Below are positions 62,955-64,000 of a stretch of DNA of 64,000 nt, piece after piece; the stretch's first letter is position 1, and each line of letters begins with the position of its first letter. A program made the translations under genes and the position numbers. The notes below the pieces were generated by a model. It worked only from the letters and a program-made list of their open reading frames with translations. It was not told the DNA's origin and searched no databases. The DNA lies in assembly GCA_031292485.1 (NCBI GenBank), contig JARLHA010000042.1, forward strand, positions 62,001 to 126,000. The letters are read 5' to 3'. This stretch comes from Mucilaginibacter sp. GTDB taxonomy: Bacteria; Bacteroidota; Bacteroidia; Sphingobacteriales; Sphingobacteriaceae.

Positions 62955-64000
62955 CTATGTCGTTCTCAGTATTTCCAGCGGTGGTTTATTTAACACACCG
63001 CGGCTGTTTAATAATCCTATTACAAGTGTTAACAGCGCTATAATAAAAAACAGCGCCAATACCGGCCACAGGTTAATAGCAAAAGGTATTTCAAAACTAT
63101 ATTTTGCCAGCAGCCAGCTACCTGATAACGCGATCAGGATGCCTGTTAGTGCTGATAATGCCCCTAAAAATAAATATTCCAGCGCGGTTATGGCGAATAT
63201 TTGTTTGCGGCTTGCGCCGAGGGTACGCAGCAAAACGCTCTCCTGGATGCGCTGGTATTTGCTGATGCGGACAGATGCAATCAACACCACCACGCCGGTA
63301 ATGATACTGAAAGCGCTCATAAAGCGGATAATATAGCCGATTTTATTTAAAAGATCGTCAATGATAGAAATTACCTGCCCTATATCGATAACCGATACAT
63401 TGGGATAAGCCCGCACAACAGCCTGCTGAAATTTGGCCGATGCTTTTACAGAAGGTACATGAGTAAGTTCCACAGCAAATTGCGGTGCGTCTTCCAGAAC
63501 ACCGGTGGGGAAAACGATCTGGAAATTGGTTTGGATCTTATTCCAGTTTACCTGCCTTACACTGGCTACAACCGCAGGCATGCTCAAGCCCTGTACATTA
63601 AAAACCAGATGATCGCCAACGTTTACGTGATTCCGTTTTGAAAAAAACTGTTCGATAGATACAGGTATTTCTTTTCCGACGCCGGCTTTTCCAATCCATT
63701 CTCCTTTTACTATTTTTTCAGAAGGAGTAAGCGTATCGCGGTAAGTAACGCGGTATTCATAGGAAAATGCATGTTTGGAGATCTGAGATTTGGGGTCCTT
63801 TTTTACATCGGCAGCAGTTTTTCCGTTGATCTTATCCAGCCTTATGGTAACGATGGGTACCTGTTGGATCACCGGGAGTTTTTGCTGACGGGTGAGATCT
63901 GCAACCGCTTTTTTTTGGCTGTTTTGAATGTCGAACAGGATCATATTGGCCTGGTTGGCGCCGGACGAAAGGCTGACCTGTTTCATCAGCATCGCCTGGA
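62955..64000 (-). CDS. ABC transporter permease, FtsX/YbbP-like (5' truncated)
   Basis: The reading frame stays open to the window edge; ATG 63992 is probably internal because YbbP-type permeases have about 800 residues. The visible 345+ residues hold a periplasmic domain (PIVTIRLDKINGKTAAD, VGDHLVFNVQG, VASVRQVNWNKIQTNFQIVFP) and the C-terminal FtsX domain with helices (FSIITGVVVLIASV, SVLLRTLGASRKQIF, FLGALSALTGILIALSGSWLL, LALFFIIALLTLVIGLL). Together with the TesA-like gene it resembles the E. coli ybbA-ybbP-tesA cluster. Confidence 0.88.
   Translation of the reverse strand, partial: QAMLMKQVSLSSGANQANMILFDIQNSQKKAVADLTRQQKLPVIQQVPIVTIRLDKINGKTAADVKKDPKSQISKHAFSYEYRVTYRDTLTPSEKIVKGEWIGKAGVGKEIPVSIEQFFSKRNHVNVGDHLVFNVQGLSMPAVVASVRQVNWNKIQTNFQIVFPTGVLEDAPQFAVELTHVPSVKASAKFQQAVVRAYPNVSVIDIGQVISIIDDLLNKIGYIIRFMSAFSIITGVVVLIASVRISKYQRIQESVLLRTLGASRKQIFAITALEYLFLGALSALTGILIALSGSWLLAKYSFEIPFAINLWPVLALFFIIALLTLVIGLLNSRGVLNKPPLEILRTT

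Overview
The window reads as chromosomal DNA of a Bacteroidetes bacterium, most likely Sphingobacteriaceae (Mucilaginibacter/Pedobacter-like). The reasons are a fused ccoN-ccoO, a moxR-batABCDE cluster, ASPIC/UnbV FG-GAP lipoproteins, promoter elements of the TAnnTTTG type, few Shine-Dalgarno sequences, and an AT-rich intergenic background. No rRNA, tRNA, CRISPR array or intact transposase gene was seen. The genus is an inference from gene content.

Layout. 1-11 kb: secreted or lipid-anchored carbohydrate/polymer genes (two FG-GAP/ASPIC proteins, a GH65 hydrolase, a vanadium-haloperoxidase-like PAP2 protein). 11.4-21 kb: two cation P-type ATPases, an AI-2E family permease, hemA and two tandem-domain universal stress proteins. 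21-31.6 kb: an uncharacterised cysteine-motif protein, ccoI-ccoS, and ccoNO-Q-P-G-H plus a SafE-like membrane protein, which together encode the high-affinity cbb3 oxidase and its assembly. 31.7-33.4 kb: a small membrane protein, a possible small RNA, and a group IIC intron with a gutted reverse transcriptase, placed directly after a terminator. 33.4-38.5 kb: hemN, ldhA, and a two-gene regulatory system: a response-regulator/Crp-Fnr fusion and a soluble FixL-like haem-PAS histidine kinase. 38.5-39.7 kb: a gene-poor stretch with a large inverted repeat and a 26-codon ORF. 39.9-48.4 kb: moxR and bat genes. 48.5-50.5 kb: an MFS transporter and a DinB protein. 50.6-55 kb: hexuronate catabolism (exuT, KDPG aldolase, KDG kinase, uxaC). 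55-59.5 kb: a flavin reductase and an N-acetylglucosamine operon (GH20, nagA, nagB). 59.7-64 kb: a single-domain response regulator, cupin, hydrolase, CDGSH protein, TesA-like esterase and an FtsX-type permease.

How it fits together. The most interesting system spans about 27 kb (11.35-38.2 kb). The kinase keeps the four residues that define the oxygen-binding FixL haem pocket (H65, R71, H79, R85). Its partner joins a receiver domain directly to a Crp/Fnr DNA-binding module that has the FNR-type E-x-x-S-R recognition helix. Palindromes of the form TGA(C/T)-N4-(A/G)TCA lie upstream of the cation ATPase, the AI-2E/mgtA divergent pair, hemA, ccoI, ccoN, the small membrane protein gene, ldhA-hemN and the kinase gene itself. 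At each of these eight promoters a -7-like element starts exactly 51.5 bp from the palindrome centre, which puts the regulator near -62, the classical class I activation position. I infer a one-step FixL-to-FixK-like oxygen switch controlling microaerobic respiration, haem supply, fermentation and ion transport, with autoregulation.
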